A stretch of 64,000 nt of DNA from Actinomycetota bacterium (GCA_019347715.1 JAHWKU010000008.1:25051-89050), one strand, 5' to 3'; shown: positions 18,711 through 27,516, counted from the stretch's first letter. Notes: a model not told the origin generated them from the sequence alone. Made by a program: numbers and translations.

Positions 18711-18882
18711 CCAGGTTCGGCCGACTCACGGCGCCCGGCCACTTCCTTATAAGGAAGGAAACAGGTCGGTGGGACCTGGTAGGCCGAGGGGTTTCCGGGT
18801 GAAGCCGACTCACGGCGCCACGAGACGGCCAAATTAGCGGCAAGACGGCGCCGTGCCCCGCCAGGTTGGAGGCTGAACCTGG
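18711..18882. repeat. Repeat-rich spacer between pilP and aroC
   Basis: The 257-base gap holds a 16-base direct repeat, GCCGACTCACGGCGCC (18720-18735 and 18804-18819). It also holds a perfect palindrome CTTCCTTATAAGGAAG (18742-18757) and two inverted repeats: CAGGTC/GACCTG (18762-18778) and CCAGGTT/AACCTGG (18861-18882). CCAGGTT-like words recur near 18711. No convincing gene or T-run terminator is present. It marks the boundary between the pilus locus and the aro genes and may be an intergenic repeat family. Confidence 0.6.
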
Positions 18883-18911
18883 AAGCCCCGAGGCCCAACC
18901 ACCCCCCGACA

Positions 18912-19535
18912 CTATTTGATGACTTCTTCGCCCTCGCAGAGAGTGAACTTGTCGTCGCCGTGCAAGAAGGTGGCGCAATTGCCGCTGATCGAAACCAGCT
19001 TGTAGCTTCCGGCGAAGGTTTCGTCGATGGTGACGGTGTAGACGGTGCTTCCGACTTTGACCTGGGCCTTCTGCTGTCCGTCTTCCTCGAAGACGTCTAT
19101 CAGCTGAACTCGCTGGCCACCACTCGGCGCCGAGCCACCTGCTGCCCCCGGTCCGCTGGGAGCAGTGCCTTCGGTGGTGGTCGTAGTTCCGGACGTGTCA
19201 GAAGTCGTCGTCGTTCCTGCTGTTGTGCCGGTCGTGCCGGCCGTGGTTCCGGTGCCCCCAGTGGCCGCGGCCACCACGAGCGGGCGGAACGGGTCCTTTG
19301 ACTCGAACACCTCAAAAGTCTCCTCAGGTGGGGATTCTTCTGCCGGGGGAGCCGTGGGCGAAGGGGCAGGCTGGACGGCAGGAGGCTCTTCGAATTCCTC
19401 CGGGTCTCCCCCAAAGAACAAGGGGCGGATAACCAGTAGGAACAGCGCTATGAAGGCCAGCACGATCATCAGCACGATGAGGATCGGGTTCGGCCCTCTT
19501 CGCCTTACTTCAATGACGTCTGGATCGGTTGCCAT
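18912..19535 (-). CDS. PilP-like type IV pilus assembly protein
   Basis: Probable inner-membrane partner of PilM-N-O. Residues 1 to about 17 are basic cytoplasmic; residues 17-40 are one membrane helix (ILIVLMIVLAFIALFLLVI). A Pro-rich linker follows, then FESKDPFRPLV, the hallmark of PilP. After a very Thr/Gly-rich segment (about 95-135), a C-terminal beta domain (RVQLIDVFEEDG ... VYTVTIDETFAGSYKLVSI) resembles the PilP/GspC fold. It has a helix rather than a lipoprotein signal, fitting an organism without a typical outer-membrane secretin; none is encoded here. It lies four bases after pilO. Confidence 0.75.
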   Translation of the reverse strand: MATDPDVIEVRRRGPNPILIVLMIVLAFIALFLLVIRPLFFGGDPEEFEEPPAVQPAPSPTAPPAEESPPEETFEVFESKDPFRPLVVAAATGGTGTTAGTTGTTAGTTTTSDTSGTTTTTEGTAPSGPGAAGGSAPSGGQRVQLIDVFEEDGQQKAQVKVGSTVYTVTIDETFAGSYKLVSISGNCATFLHGDDKFTLCEGEEVIK

Positions 19536-19539
19536 CTGC

Positions 19540-20115
19540 TTAACCTCCCGCTGGTGCCGGCGTCGCGGCCGCGGGCGCAGGTTGCGCCGGATTGGTCAGG
19601 AACATTGTCATCTGCATTCCCACGGTCAAAGTCGGAAGTTCCTCCGGGCTAAGGGCGATTGTGGAGATCTTCACAGCCCTCGATAGATTTTCAAGGCGGA
19701 CCAGGAAATCCTGTACCTGGAAGTAACCGCCGGTCACGTTCATGGAAATACTTACTGAAAGAGCTCCGGGCACGCCCTCCACCGCGGCAGGCAGTCCCGG
19801 TGCCACCGACAGCCATTCGATTCCGGAAGTGTTCGCAGCCTCCTCGACCAGCAGAATGAACTGGGCCAGCTGTGGATCGTTAGTGGGGATGGCAGCATCG
19901 AGTCTCTGCAACTTCGCTTGCAGTTCCGGAGCATTGTCTCGAAGGCTCTCGAGCCGTCTGAGTTCCAGCGTAAGCTCCTGCTCCCGCTGCTCCATGGCCT
20001 CCGCGGCGAGACGAGCCTCCTCGATGTTGCGCCCCTGAGGCTGGAAGACGAGGAAGAAGTAGGCGACGGCGATCACTATCAGCACCATAACGAGGATCAA
20101 GACGTTTCTTCTCAC
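19540..20115 (-). CDS. pilO: Type IV pilus assembly protein PilO
   Basis: Inner-membrane alignment protein that pairs with PilN. Residues 5-25 form a membrane helix (LILVMVLIVIAVAYFFLVF), then a coiled coil with many Glu/Gln/Leu residues, then a ferredoxin-like domain (GVPGALSVSISMNVTGGYFQVQDFLVRLENLSRAVKI), typical of PilO. The C-terminus is Ala/Pro-rich. There are 191 aa, overlapping pilN by four bases. Confidence 0.88.
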   Translation of the reverse strand: MRRNVLILVMVLIVIAVAYFFLVFQPQGRNIEEARLAAEAMEQREQELTLELRRLESLRDNAPELQAKLQRLDAAIPTNDPQLAQFILLVEEAANTSGIEWLSVAPGLPAAVEGVPGALSVSISMNVTGGYFQVQDFLVRLENLSRAVKISTIALSPEELPTLTVGMQMTMFLTNPAQPAPAAATPAPAGG

Positions 20116-20732
20116 TGGGGACCTCCGGGCTGATAGCGACCGCTGAGGGCCTTGTCTGTTAGATCTGTAGTACTGGAGAAGTTGACAACCTCTCGGGTTC
20201 CGAGCTCAGATTTGGTTGCGCTCGGGACCCAAATGTTCTGGAGGCTCTCGAGTTCCTGAAGCCTCGTGATCCATCTCGCCACTCCAGGGAAATCAAACGT
20301 AGTGGCGGCGAATGACAGGCTCCCAGTGCTCGGGGAAGGAGTGGCGGCTACCGGCTGGGTGGCGGTTCCCGCGCTGCCGTTGAAGCTCGTAAGCCAGGCA
20401 TCGCCCGGGATGATCATCGACAGTTCGATGAGAAGCCGCGACCAGGCAACATCTCCGGCCATGGCCGTTGCTAGCGTCGCTTCCTTCTGCTTAACGACTC
20501 GGTCGAGTTCGGCGAAATTCTGCAATTGCGCGACCTGGGCTTCCAGAGTTTGTACACGGGCTTCCGCTTCTGCCAGCTGGTCTTCGTAACCACGCAGCTG
20601 TCCCTGACGCAAGAACCAAACCACGGCCAAGAGCAGAACGAACACGACTGCAACCGCGGCAAGTCCCACAGTCTGGCGCCGCTGCCTGCGGCGAACGACT
20701 ACTTCTTGAGGAAGAAGGTTGATCCGCTTCAT
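20112..20732 (-). CDS. pilN: Type IV pilus assembly protein PilN
   Basis: Links cytoplasmic PilM to the membrane. It starts with the conserved INLLPQE motif that docks into PilM, then a basic stretch, one membrane helix at about 24-45 (VGLAAVAVVFVLLLAVVWFL), a coiled coil and a periplasm-type domain. There are 206 aa. The ATG overlaps the pilM stop by four bases. Confidence 0.9.
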   Translation of the reverse strand: MKRINLLPQEVVVRRRQRRQTVGLAAVAVVFVLLLAVVWFLRQGQLRGYEDQLAEAEARVQTLEAQVAQLQNFAELDRVVKQKEATLATAMAGDVAWSRLLIELSMIIPGDAWLTSFNGSAGTATQPVAATPSPSTGSLSFAATTFDFPGVARWITRLQELESLQNIWVPSATKSELGTREVVNFSSTTDLTDKALSGRYQPGGPQ

Positions 20733-21802
20733 TCTTCTGCCATCCCAAGGGCCAAACCAACGGATGCCGCCATAAGAGGTTCGGCATCAGCAAGTTGAGA
20801 TTCCGAAAGACCGAGCTTTCCAAGACGAACTCGCTGAAGGGTCCTGCCCTGCTCAACCGGAAGCCGCAGGGCATCTGCCAGTCGCGTCTCCAAGTTGGCG
20901 AGCTTGGATCCACCGCCGGTGAGGACTGCTCTCGTGACCCGAACTGCCTCGGCCTGGGCTTGGTAATACGCGAGAGTGCCCCGGATCTCATCAACATATG
21001 AGGCGGCTCTGTCCTCGAGAATCCTGGGCGCAGACTCTGTGGAGGGCGGCGCGCCGGCGGCACTGGCCAAACCGACCCGCTGCTTCATTCCCTCGGCGTC
21101 CTCAAAAGAAACGCCCATACCGGCTGCAAGGGCCTCGGTGAGTTGGTTGCCACCGATCAGAAGGATCCTCACAAAGCGAGTGATCCCCCCTTCATGCACG
21201 ACTATGTTGGTGATACCCGCGCCGACATCGATGATTGCTTCGCCTCCGGACGTTTCGCCGAGTGCCCCTCCGCGTTCACCAAGAGCACGGACGAGAGCAA
21301 GCGGAGTGACATCCACCCCGACAGGGTCGAGACCGGCCTGAGTCACCGCGCCGATGACACTGGAAACCATGTCTTTTTGAGCCGCCACTACAAGGACCTT
21401 CATCATCCGCTCATTCGATTCGGTTAGGTATTCGTCGAGGATCTGAAAATCGAGAACGGCGTCCTCGACCGGCATGGGAATGTGTTCTTGAACCTGAAAT
21501 TGCAGGGCTCCCCTCAGTTCCTGCTCCTCCATCTGCGGGAGATCAATGGCCCGAACAACTACATGCTGGTTGGCAACCCCAACGTTCACTTTCTTGTTGC
21601 GGAATCCGGCTCTTTTCCAGAGCTGACCCAAAGCTTCAGCAACGATGCCCTGATCGATCAGCTCACCGTCGCGTATAGCGCCTGCAGGCAGCGAGACTTG
21701 CCCGAATCCCTCGAGGGTTACGGGCCTACGCGCAAGAGAAACGTCTGCAGCTCTCACGCCACTCGTTCCAATGTCGAGTCCGATTGCGCGCTTGGTAGCC
21801 AT
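20729..21802 (-). CDS. pilM: Type IV pilus assembly protein PilM
   Basis: Actin-like cytoplasmic ATPase-fold protein forming a ring under PilN-PilO. Actin-fold motifs are visible: AIGLDIGTSGVRAA at the N-terminus, AIIDVGAGITNIVVHEG in the middle and VTRAVLTGGGSKLANLE in the C-terminal third. There are 357 aa. Its ATG overlaps the stop of the upstream HTH gene (TGATG), so the two are translationally linked. Confidence 0.92.
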   Translation of the reverse strand: MATKRAIGLDIGTSGVRAADVSLARRPVTLEGFGQVSLPAGAIRDGELIDQGIVAEALGQLWKRAGFRNKKVNVGVANQHVVVRAIDLPQMEEQELRGALQFQVQEHIPMPVEDAVLDFQILDEYLTESNERMMKVLVVAAQKDMVSSVIGAVTQAGLDPVGVDVTPLALVRALGERGGALGETSGGEAIIDVGAGITNIVVHEGGITRFVRILLIGGNQLTEALAAGMGVSFEDAEGMKQRVGLASAAGAPPSTESAPRILEDRAASYVDEIRGTLAYYQAQAEAVRVTRAVLTGGGSKLANLETRLADALRLPVEQGRTLQRVRLGKLGLSESQLADAEPLMAASVGLALGMAEE

Positions 21803-22002
21803 CAGGCGCCTCCTCGGCCGACCTCGCGGTCTTCGAGATACTCGTTCAGATCGGACTCCCGGATACGAAAGTTCTTGCCAACGCGAACGGCCGGCAGCTG
21901 CCCTGAATTAATCAGTCGATAAACGGTCATAGCAGACACCCTCATCACGGCCGCGACTTCTTTGACCGTAAGAAGCGGTTCCCCTACGTACTTCTGCGGC
22001 AC
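21802..22002 (-). CDS. Small helix-turn-helix protein, excisionase/BldC-like
   Basis: DNA-binding protein of the MerR-like winged-helix (excisionase) family. The core LLTVKEVAAVMRVSAMTVYR is followed by LINSGQLPAVRVGKNFRIRE, the wing. I chose GTG at 22002 because GGGAG lies seven bases before; this gives 66 aa, although an upstream ATG allows 82. It is first in the pilM-N-O-P unit, directly behind a strong promoter, so it is probably a regulator of these genes or of itself. No integrase is nearby, so a phage excisionase role is unlikely. Confidence 0.8.
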   Translation of the reverse strand: MPQKYVGEPLLTVKEVAAVMRVSAMTVYRLINSGQLPAVRVGKNFRIRESDLNEYLEDREVGRGGA

Positions 22003-22040
22003 CCAGTGCTCCCTGCTCTCCCCCGATTGACGGGCCTCGC

Positions 22041-22069
22041 AAAGTAACAACGCTCACAACACTTGTCAA
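22041..22069 (-). promoter_or_regulatory. Strong sigma-70-type promoter for HTH-pilMNOP
   Basis: The minus strand has a perfect -35 TTGACA (22069-22064), a 17-base spacer and the -10 TACTTT (22046-22041). The start would be about 30 bases before the HTH GTG. The same -10 and spacer occur before pilC. Confidence 0.75.
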
Positions 22070-22108
22070 TACTGCCAATCGGCCACAGGCATGTACTTCT
22101 TTAGTAAC

Positions 22109-22120
22109 TACATATATGTA
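22109..22120. promoter_or_regulatory. AT-rich palindrome upstream of the HTH promoter
   Basis: TACATATATGTA is a perfect 12-base palindrome about 40 bases upstream of the -35 box, in a locally AT-rich stretch (about 22081-22150) of an otherwise GC-rich region. It is a candidate operator or UP-like element; no binding protein is known. Confidence 0.35.
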
Positions 22121-22178
22121 ATTCTCATTAGCAACAGTAGGTGACAGAAGTAACCAGGCGGCTAATTCACGCCCAGAG

Positions 22179-22949
22179 TTAGCCCAGCCAGAAACGAACG
22201 AGCGGCTCTCCGAAGAACACCGCCACGAGACTCCCGATAGCCATGAAGGGTCCGAACGGAATCGGGTCTTTGCGTCCCTTTTTGCCTGCAGCAATGAGAG
22301 CGATGCCGGCCACAGCCCCGAAGAGAAATCCCAATATCGCTCCGACCGCTACATGCGCCAATCCCAGCCAGCCGAGGTGAAGTCCAAGATAGGCACCAAG
22401 CTTGATGTCTCCCCCGCCCATCCCTTTCGGTACGGCCAGGGCGATGAGGAAAAGAGGAAGACCGTAAGCCAGGGCCCCAGCCAAGGATCGCAGCAGCCTC
22501 CCCCACTCGCCAGATAAGCCCGCTGCTAGAAGAAGGAGGAGGAGGCCAATGATCGCTGCAGGCCCAAGGATCTTGTTGGGTAGGCGCCGATGTTCAAAAT
22601 CGATCGCAGACAGAATCACGAGAGTTGACCCCAGGGCGACAAACGCCGGCAGCTGAGCCGTGAGATCAAACCGCAGCGTCAGGGCGACCCAAATCCCAGC
22701 GGTTACAAGCTCCAGGGCTGGATAACGCCACGAGATGCGTGCCGCGCAGGTCCTGCAACGGCCGCGCAGCCACAGATAGGAAAAGACGGGGAGGTTGTCA
22801 TACCAGGCGATCTCTGTACCGCATCCGGGACATGCAGAACGCGGTTTCACTATTGATAGCCCGCGGGGCACGCGGTACACGACCACGTTTGCAAAACTTC
22901 CGACGGAGAGGCCGAAGAAAAATGCCACTAGAGACGGGTACCACTGCAT
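22179..22949 (-). CDS. pilD: Prepilin peptidase / N-methyltransferase
   Basis: Membrane aspartic protease that cuts the leader from the prepilins encoded next to it and methylates the new N-terminus. The N-terminal domain has VGSFANVVVYRVPRG and a zinc-type cysteine set (CPGCG ... CRTC). The peptidase half has the two catalytic Asp in SAIDFEHRRLP and GMGGGDIKLGA. About eight membrane helices and 256 aa, normal. It lies 63 bases after the PilX-like gene. Confidence 0.95.
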   Translation of the reverse strand: MQWYPSLVAFFFGLSVGSFANVVVYRVPRGLSIVKPRSACPGCGTEIAWYDNLPVFSYLWLRGRCRTCAARISWRYPALELVTAGIWVALTLRFDLTAQLPAFVALGSTLVILSAIDFEHRRLPNKILGPAAIIGLLLLLLAAGLSGEWGRLLRSLAGALAYGLPLFLIALAVPKGMGGGDIKLGAYLGLHLGWLGLAHVAVGAILGFLFGAVAGIALIAAGKKGRKDPIPFGPFMAIGSLVAVFFGEPLVRFWLG

Positions 22950-23012
22950 GACGGCTACCTACGGTAGCCCGAACTCAGGCCGAGGCCGAGGATCCAAAAG
23001 TGGGATTGGTGC

Positions 23013-24509
23013 CTAGGGTCTGTCGGATTCGTGCCAGCGCAAGCGGGTGACCGTGAAGAATGGTCCCACCGAGCGGTTGAGCCAGCAGTCGTTGAGAGTC
23101 ACCCGGAAGTTACCGGCAATGTTCATGGTCTTGGCATACACCGTGCCGACGAACCAAGCGCTTCCGTTCCCGGTGGCCTTGAACTCACCCTCCGGCACAA
23201 AGGCGGCGCCCCACCAGTTGCTGTTGTTCTCATAGTCCAGGTTGCCGCCGCGGACCACGATGATTCCGAAGCTGCCGTCGTATGCACCGGTGTCGCAAGT
23301 AGTGTTGGGATCGCCCTGGGGGCCCCACTGGGCTTTCATGGAGACGTTAATCGCCTTATTGAACCCTGGAGCGGGTTCGGCGTAGAGAACCCAGAATTTC
23401 TCGGTGATCTGATTGGTCCCGCGATTGCACCCTTTTTGGGCACTTTGCTTGTCCTGGAAGATGACCGAACTAGAGCTGTCGAATGTGCAGTAGATGCCAT
23501 CAGTCTGCGCCAGCCTCTTCATGAGGTCATAAGCATCCTCGCTTGGCCCAGCTGGGTTGATACCAAGGGCCTCCATGATCTCGAGAGTGAATAGAGATGA
23601 GCTGTAAGGAGGCTTGGTCGCTGGAGAGCAGCTCCAGGTAGAGGAGTTTGGATCGTAAATAGGATAGGGCCCGCCGTCCTTGTCTCTATCATGGGGATAT
23701 TTGCAATTCGCATATCCGCCAGGATAGGGAGGAGGATGAATGCGGCCGTTGTTGCCCCCTCCCGTTGTGTTGCCTTCGTAGATCGTTCCCGTCGCGTGGG
23801 CTGCCGTGGGCCCACCGTAATAGAGATCGGTGCCATCAAAACTGATTTTGTTCCTCCAAATGATGTCTCCAGTGGAGTAGAGCGAAATGGTCCGAGTCGT
23901 CGGACCCCCCCCTAGGTCCATGCCGTCTTGGGCGAATAGTGCGAAAGGAATGTCTAATATTCTCAGTCGCACGTTCTGCTCGACTCTCCTGGTTCCGGGG
24001 CGCACCTGGTCATTGCGGTTGTCCGACCCGATCGCAACGATCTTGTAGATACCGATACGGACCGGCGGCGAGGACGTCAGTGAGATCGGCTGAATCGCTT
24101 CGATCCAGACGCTATAAAGATCGGTCGTTCCCACCGAGCCCACGAACCTGTCTTCTTCGGCGGGCGCCTGAGTCGCGTCGGTCGCGTTCATCCAGCTGCC
24201 CTTGCCGTCGGCACTCTGGTCCGGATAACAAGGTTCGACTGCGTTCGTCTGAGCATTGTTGCAGTCGAGACGCGACAGCTCCAGCTGACTTGGTCCAACG
24301 GTCTTTAGGGTCTGAATACCGTGTTGAACGGCAGCTTCAGCTACACCAAGGGCCGACGTCGCGCGCTGAACGCTCGTGGAGCTTTCCAGATCCCTGGTCC
24401 CCGCGATGACTAGAGTCGCACCCATGACGGTAACGACAACCACAGCAATCAGGACGAGGATCAGGGCCACCCCGGAGTCGTCCCGGTTCAGTCGGCGAAG
24501 TCTAATCAC
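23013..24509 (-). CDS. Large PilX-like minor pilin / pilus assembly protein
   Basis: N-terminus MIRLRRLNRDDSGVALILVL, then a hydrophobic helix, then QRATSALGVAEAAVQHG: the PilX N-terminal pattern, with G-V at a prepilin-type cleavage site but no usual Glu at +5. At 498 aa it is much longer than classic PilX (about 200). The rest is rich in Gly, Asn, Tyr and Pro, with several cysteines, suggesting an extracellular beta-rich domain. GTG start with AAGGAG eight bases before. Probably part of the pilus tip or priming complex; the function of the large domain is unknown. Confidence 0.72.
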   Translation of the reverse strand: MIRLRRLNRDDSGVALILVLIAVVVVTVMGATLVIAGTRDLESSTSVQRATSALGVAEAAVQHGIQTLKTVGPSQLELSRLDCNNAQTNAVEPCYPDQSADGKGSWMNATDATQAPAEEDRFVGSVGTTDLYSVWIEAIQPISLTSSPPVRIGIYKIVAIGSDNRNDQVRPGTRRVEQNVRLRILDIPFALFAQDGMDLGGGPTTRTISLYSTGDIIWRNKISFDGTDLYYGGPTAAHATGTIYEGNTTGGGNNGRIHPPPYPGGYANCKYPHDRDKDGGPYPIYDPNSSTWSCSPATKPPYSSSLFTLEIMEALGINPAGPSEDAYDLMKRLAQTDGIYCTFDSSSSVIFQDKQSAQKGCNRGTNQITEKFWVLYAEPAPGFNKAINVSMKAQWGPQGDPNTTCDTGAYDGSFGIIVVRGGNLDYENNSNWWGAAFVPEGEFKATGNGSAWFVGTVYAKTMNIAGNFRVTLNDCWLNRSVGPFFTVTRLRWHESDRP

Positions 24510-24570
24510 TCTTAGTGCTCCTTTGGATACTCACAGTACTATCGGCAGAAGTTCTGAGCCTCTGAACTCA

Positions 24571-25272
24571 CTATCTGAAGGCATTGCGGAGCTCGATTCC
24601 GGTCCGGTATGTGTGACGCTGGGTTCGCAGGCTAACGGTCATATCCACCACGATCGAGGTGATGAAGTCGTATTCCCCGTCGGGACTGCCGTTCTTGTTT
24701 CCGACGGTCCCCTGATCAATCTCCTGCCAGGCGATGATCCCGTCCGCGGCCGTGCAGCCAGATACCGCGAAGAGAGGGCACCCAGTGTCATACGCCGGAT
24801 CACTGCCGAAATATCCAAGCCTGAGGGCAGAGATATTGTCCGCTAGGGCGGTCTGGGTAGGTGTCTCATTGGTCGAGATGAGCAATTGCCGCGCTGATGA
24901 GCTGTACTGATAACGCACGACTTCGTCCCCCGAGTAATCGGGTTGATAGGTGCCCGTGACTGTATACGTCCCGCTCGAATCAAAATCCGCCTGAAATCTA
25001 ATCTCCGGGTCGCCAGATGGGTTTCCGTTCGTGAAGCAACAGATGCTGATGAGAGTGTCGGCCTCGCGCAGTTCTCTGCTCATCCGTTCTATTGTCAGCC
25101 TGGCGTTCTCGTTGAGTTCCAGCCAGGATCTGCCATCGTTGGCCGCGCGCTCTGCACCAAATAGGAAGGTGTAGAACACCCCTACCAGGATACTGAGCAA
25201 GAGCATCACGACGGCCATCTCGATGATGGTGAAGCCGTCTTCCCTTCGAAGGGACTCCTTCACCTTGATCAT
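24571..25272 (-). CDS. PilW-like minor prepilin
   Basis: Type III signal peptide: the basic leader MIKVKESLRREDG is cut before F, then FTIIEMAVVMLLLSILVGVF, with Glu at +5. The C-terminal domain (about 190 aa) has Cys pairs (ICCF; GCPLFAVSGC) and an internal RTQRHTYRTGIELRNAFR end like that of PilW/ComGF minor pilins. 233 aa. It overlaps the upstream PilV-like gene by four bases. Confidence 0.78.
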   Translation of the reverse strand: MIKVKESLRREDGFTIIEMAVVMLLLSILVGVFYTFLFGAERAANDGRSWLELNENARLTIERMSRELREADTLISICCFTNGNPSGDPEIRFQADFDSSGTYTVTGTYQPDYSGDEVVRYQYSSSARQLLISTNETPTQTALADNISALRLGYFGSDPAYDTGCPLFAVSGCTAADGIIAWQEIDQGTVGNKNGSPDGEYDFITSIVVDMTVSLRTQRHTYRTGIELRNAFR

Positions 25273-26927
25273 CGGTTATCCACTGCCCTGGTCGAGAAAG
25301 ATCCGATCTTTACAATGAACCCACTGTTGGACAACAGGCTGTTCACGAAATTGCTGGGCTGGGTGGTGATCCGGACCACTCCATCGAGCGCCGCTTCGGC
25401 CGAACGCCCGTCGGAACCCACAGAAGCAGTGCTTGTCGCTTGAGCGGCGGTAAGCGCGCTCCAATCGAGAATGAAGTTCGCCAGAGTCAGGTCACAGACC
25501 CCAGCCGCCGCTCGGACGCAAACGCTGGACGGCGCTGGGAGAGCGTTTGTACTTCCGCTCGTCGAACTGATCGAAACGCTTCTTTTCGTGTACACGGATG
25601 TGGCTGGATCCAGTTCCCAATAGAACATGTCACCGCTGAAGACATTTCTGGCCAAGGCACTGGCCGCGCCCAATCTGCTCGCGATGGCTTCGGATTTGAT
25701 CTCCGTGAACCGAATGGCCACCAGATAACCATCGGTACTGCTGGAGTCCGTGGGGAGAGCCAACGCGACGGGGAACAGTCTGAGCTCCGCGGTCGCCCCC
25801 TTTACTTCACAAGACACCTTGTCGGCGGTTTCTTTGCATGAGCTGGAGCTCTCCGACTGAAACCCAGCCACCTTTTTCGAAGCCACGTATGGCTTCGTGT
25901 TGTCTATCGAACGCGTTCCGAGGGCTCCCTCGACCTCGTTCGTTGCCTCGAAGTCGTTGCCTCCCTCCACGGATTTATCCACCGACGGCAGGATCTTGCC
26001 GGAACCCTCCGAGAACAAACCGGGCGATTCATTGATCTTGGCTGCGACCCCGGATGTCTTGTTCGCATTCAAAGTAGCCGCTGTGAACAGGAGACTCGGA
26101 TGGATCAGTGACTGGGCTGCAGTATGCAGTTCCATGAGGGCCGAATCGGGTGGGGCTGCGACCGACTGACGGGATCCTTCTCTGGAGGTCGCACTTCCGG
26201 CGGAGTCCGTGATAGTAGCTCGCCCCGCACTGGTCTCGTTGCGTGCAGTCACCGAGTCTCCGACAAAGATGGACGAGTCCGTACTCCCTATCTCCATAAC
26301 AAAGATCGACCCATCCGAAAAAGCGGTATCCACACGTGTCATCACCCCGGAGGCAGCCCCAAGCACCTCGATTGTCGAGAGCCTGGTTTCTCCCAGGTGC
26401 GTCCTGAGGGTGTAGCTGAATTGCTTAGACGGCCCCCATCGGACCGTCACCAGTACTGCAAGCAAGTTGCCGGGGGGGCGGTCCGTGTTCGAGGAGGCGC
26501 AGCTATAAGTAGATGGAGGAGTGACTGTTGCCAGTTCTTCGTCGACGAACTTGCTTTCCACCGTCATTGAAAAACGGGGAAAACCTGGGATCGGGTCGAT
26601 CGTACGCGTGTAAGTGCTGTTCGCAGAGGAGTAACCGGGAGCGGTGAGGTTCGGAAAATAGGTGTCAAGAAGGTCGGTTCTCACCTGGGGAACACAGGGA
26701 TACTGGCTCGAGACCTGAAGATAAAACGGCAGACGCCGCATCTCTTCCAATCTCTCCCTCGCCAGTTCTTTGGCTATGGTGCGATCTCTTCCCGATCCTG
26801 CAGTGCGAATTCCGGCTACCAGAGTCCCTAAAACGAACGCGGCCGCAAGGGCAAATATGCCCATAGCAGCAACCATCTCGACGATGGTGAAGCCAGATTC
26901 GGAGCGGAGAGGTCTGAGTTTGATCAT
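25269..26927 (-). CDS. Large PilV-like minor prepilin
   Basis: The leader MIKLRPLRSESG precedes FTIVEMVAAMGIFALAAAFV (Glu at +5), then RERLEEMRRLPFY, typical of PilV/GspI. At 552 aa it is about three times longer than usual. Residues from about 190 form a Ser/Thr/Ala-rich region with few cysteines, ending in another structured segment. This looks like a pilin stalk carrying a large exposed domain, perhaps an adhesin or tip module; that is inferred from size and composition only. Confidence 0.72.
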   Translation of the reverse strand: MIKLRPLRSESGFTIVEMVAAMGIFALAAAFVLGTLVAGIRTAGSGRDRTIAKELARERLEEMRRLPFYLQVSSQYPCVPQVRTDLLDTYFPNLTAPGYSSANSTYTRTIDPIPGFPRFSMTVESKFVDEELATVTPPSTYSCASSNTDRPPGNLLAVLVTVRWGPSKQFSYTLRTHLGETRLSTIEVLGAASGVMTRVDTAFSDGSIFVMEIGSTDSSIFVGDSVTARNETSAGRATITDSAGSATSREGSRQSVAAPPDSALMELHTAAQSLIHPSLLFTAATLNANKTSGVAAKINESPGLFSEGSGKILPSVDKSVEGGNDFEATNEVEGALGTRSIDNTKPYVASKKVAGFQSESSSSCKETADKVSCEVKGATAELRLFPVALALPTDSSSTDGYLVAIRFTEIKSEAIASRLGAASALARNVFSGDMFYWELDPATSVYTKRSVSISSTSGSTNALPAPSSVCVRAAAGVCDLTLANFILDWSALTAAQATSTASVGSDGRSAEAALDGVVRITTQPSNFVNSLLSNSGFIVKIGSFSTRAVDNR

Positions 26928-27409
26928 GTCGATTTCACCCTCGAAGTCAAGCCGTCTATGGTAATGACCCGGTCCTGGTTTAATCGCTCACTCCGGATGA
27001 CGACCGAGCCGTTCGAGCTGACCCCCCGGGGCAGAAAGTAGACCGATGCCCCGTCGGTTGTTGCTCCATAGGTAAAGGCAGCCGTGAATATGTCTATGCC
27101 GTCTTCCATGTGCACAGTCTCAACAATCCCAAAGTCGTCGGGATTCGTGCAGTCATTTCCTTCGCACCGGGTGATGGCGTACCGCTCGTTGTCTAGGTCG
27201 AACTGGACCCGGTAAGTTCGCACTTCGGATTGAGCCCTCACCTGGGCGTCTCTGAGATCCGTGACGATCTGCTGCGTCGCTCCCGATAGCTGTTGAGCGC
27301 GCCAGTAAGAAAAGATGGCATAGGAAGACAGCGTCATAAGGATCCCTATGATCGCCATGACGACCAGTAGCTCGATGAGCGTAAAGCCGTCTTCTTCTCT
27401 TTTCCGCAA
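26924..27409 (-). CDS. GspH/FimT-like minor pseudopilin
   Basis: The leader MRKREEDG is cut before FTLIELLVVMAIIGILMTLS, the classic class III prepilin motif. Then ATQQIVTDLRDAQVRAQSEVRTYRVQF, the GspH/FimT core, and a C-terminal beta domain with one Cys pair (RCEGNDC). The start is TTG with GGAGG seven bases upstream. First of four coupled minor pilin genes (fimT-pilV-pilW-pilX), read away from the plus-strand ligase gene. Confidence 0.82.
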   Translation of the reverse strand: MRKREEDGFTLIELLVVMAIIGILMTLSSYAIFSYWRAQQLSGATQQIVTDLRDAQVRAQSEVRTYRVQFDLDNERYAITRCEGNDCTNPDDFGIVETVHMEDGIDIFTAAFTYGATTDGASVYFLPRGVSSNGSVVIRSERLNQDRVITIDGLTSRVKST

Positions 27410-27516
27410 ATCATTTCCTCCCCCCGCCGAAGTAGTCCGAGCGGAGATATGTTGAAGGAGAGAAACCGGGCATCCACGGATTCCCTCCTGTGGTATCGGC
27501 AGATAGGACTTCCCTC

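Noticed and set aside
18671..18898. 75-aa minus-strand frame in the pilP-aroC gap
   Set aside because: Its repeated peptides come from the DNA repeats; no ribosome site or family.
18655..18978. Extended N-terminus for chorismate synthase (490 aa)
   Set aside because: The added 108 residues run through the repeat region and part of pilP; the family starts at MLRFLTAGESHG.
22261..22300. A second GEMM-like word (TTTGCGTCCC) in plus-strand text within pilD
   Set aside because: It encodes KKGRKDP in pilD and lacks the GGCAAACC and P1 parts.
27410..27516. Promoter for the minor pilin operon (TTCAAC, 16 bases, TACTTC)
   Set aside because: Plausible, but too far from consensus to list as a feature.
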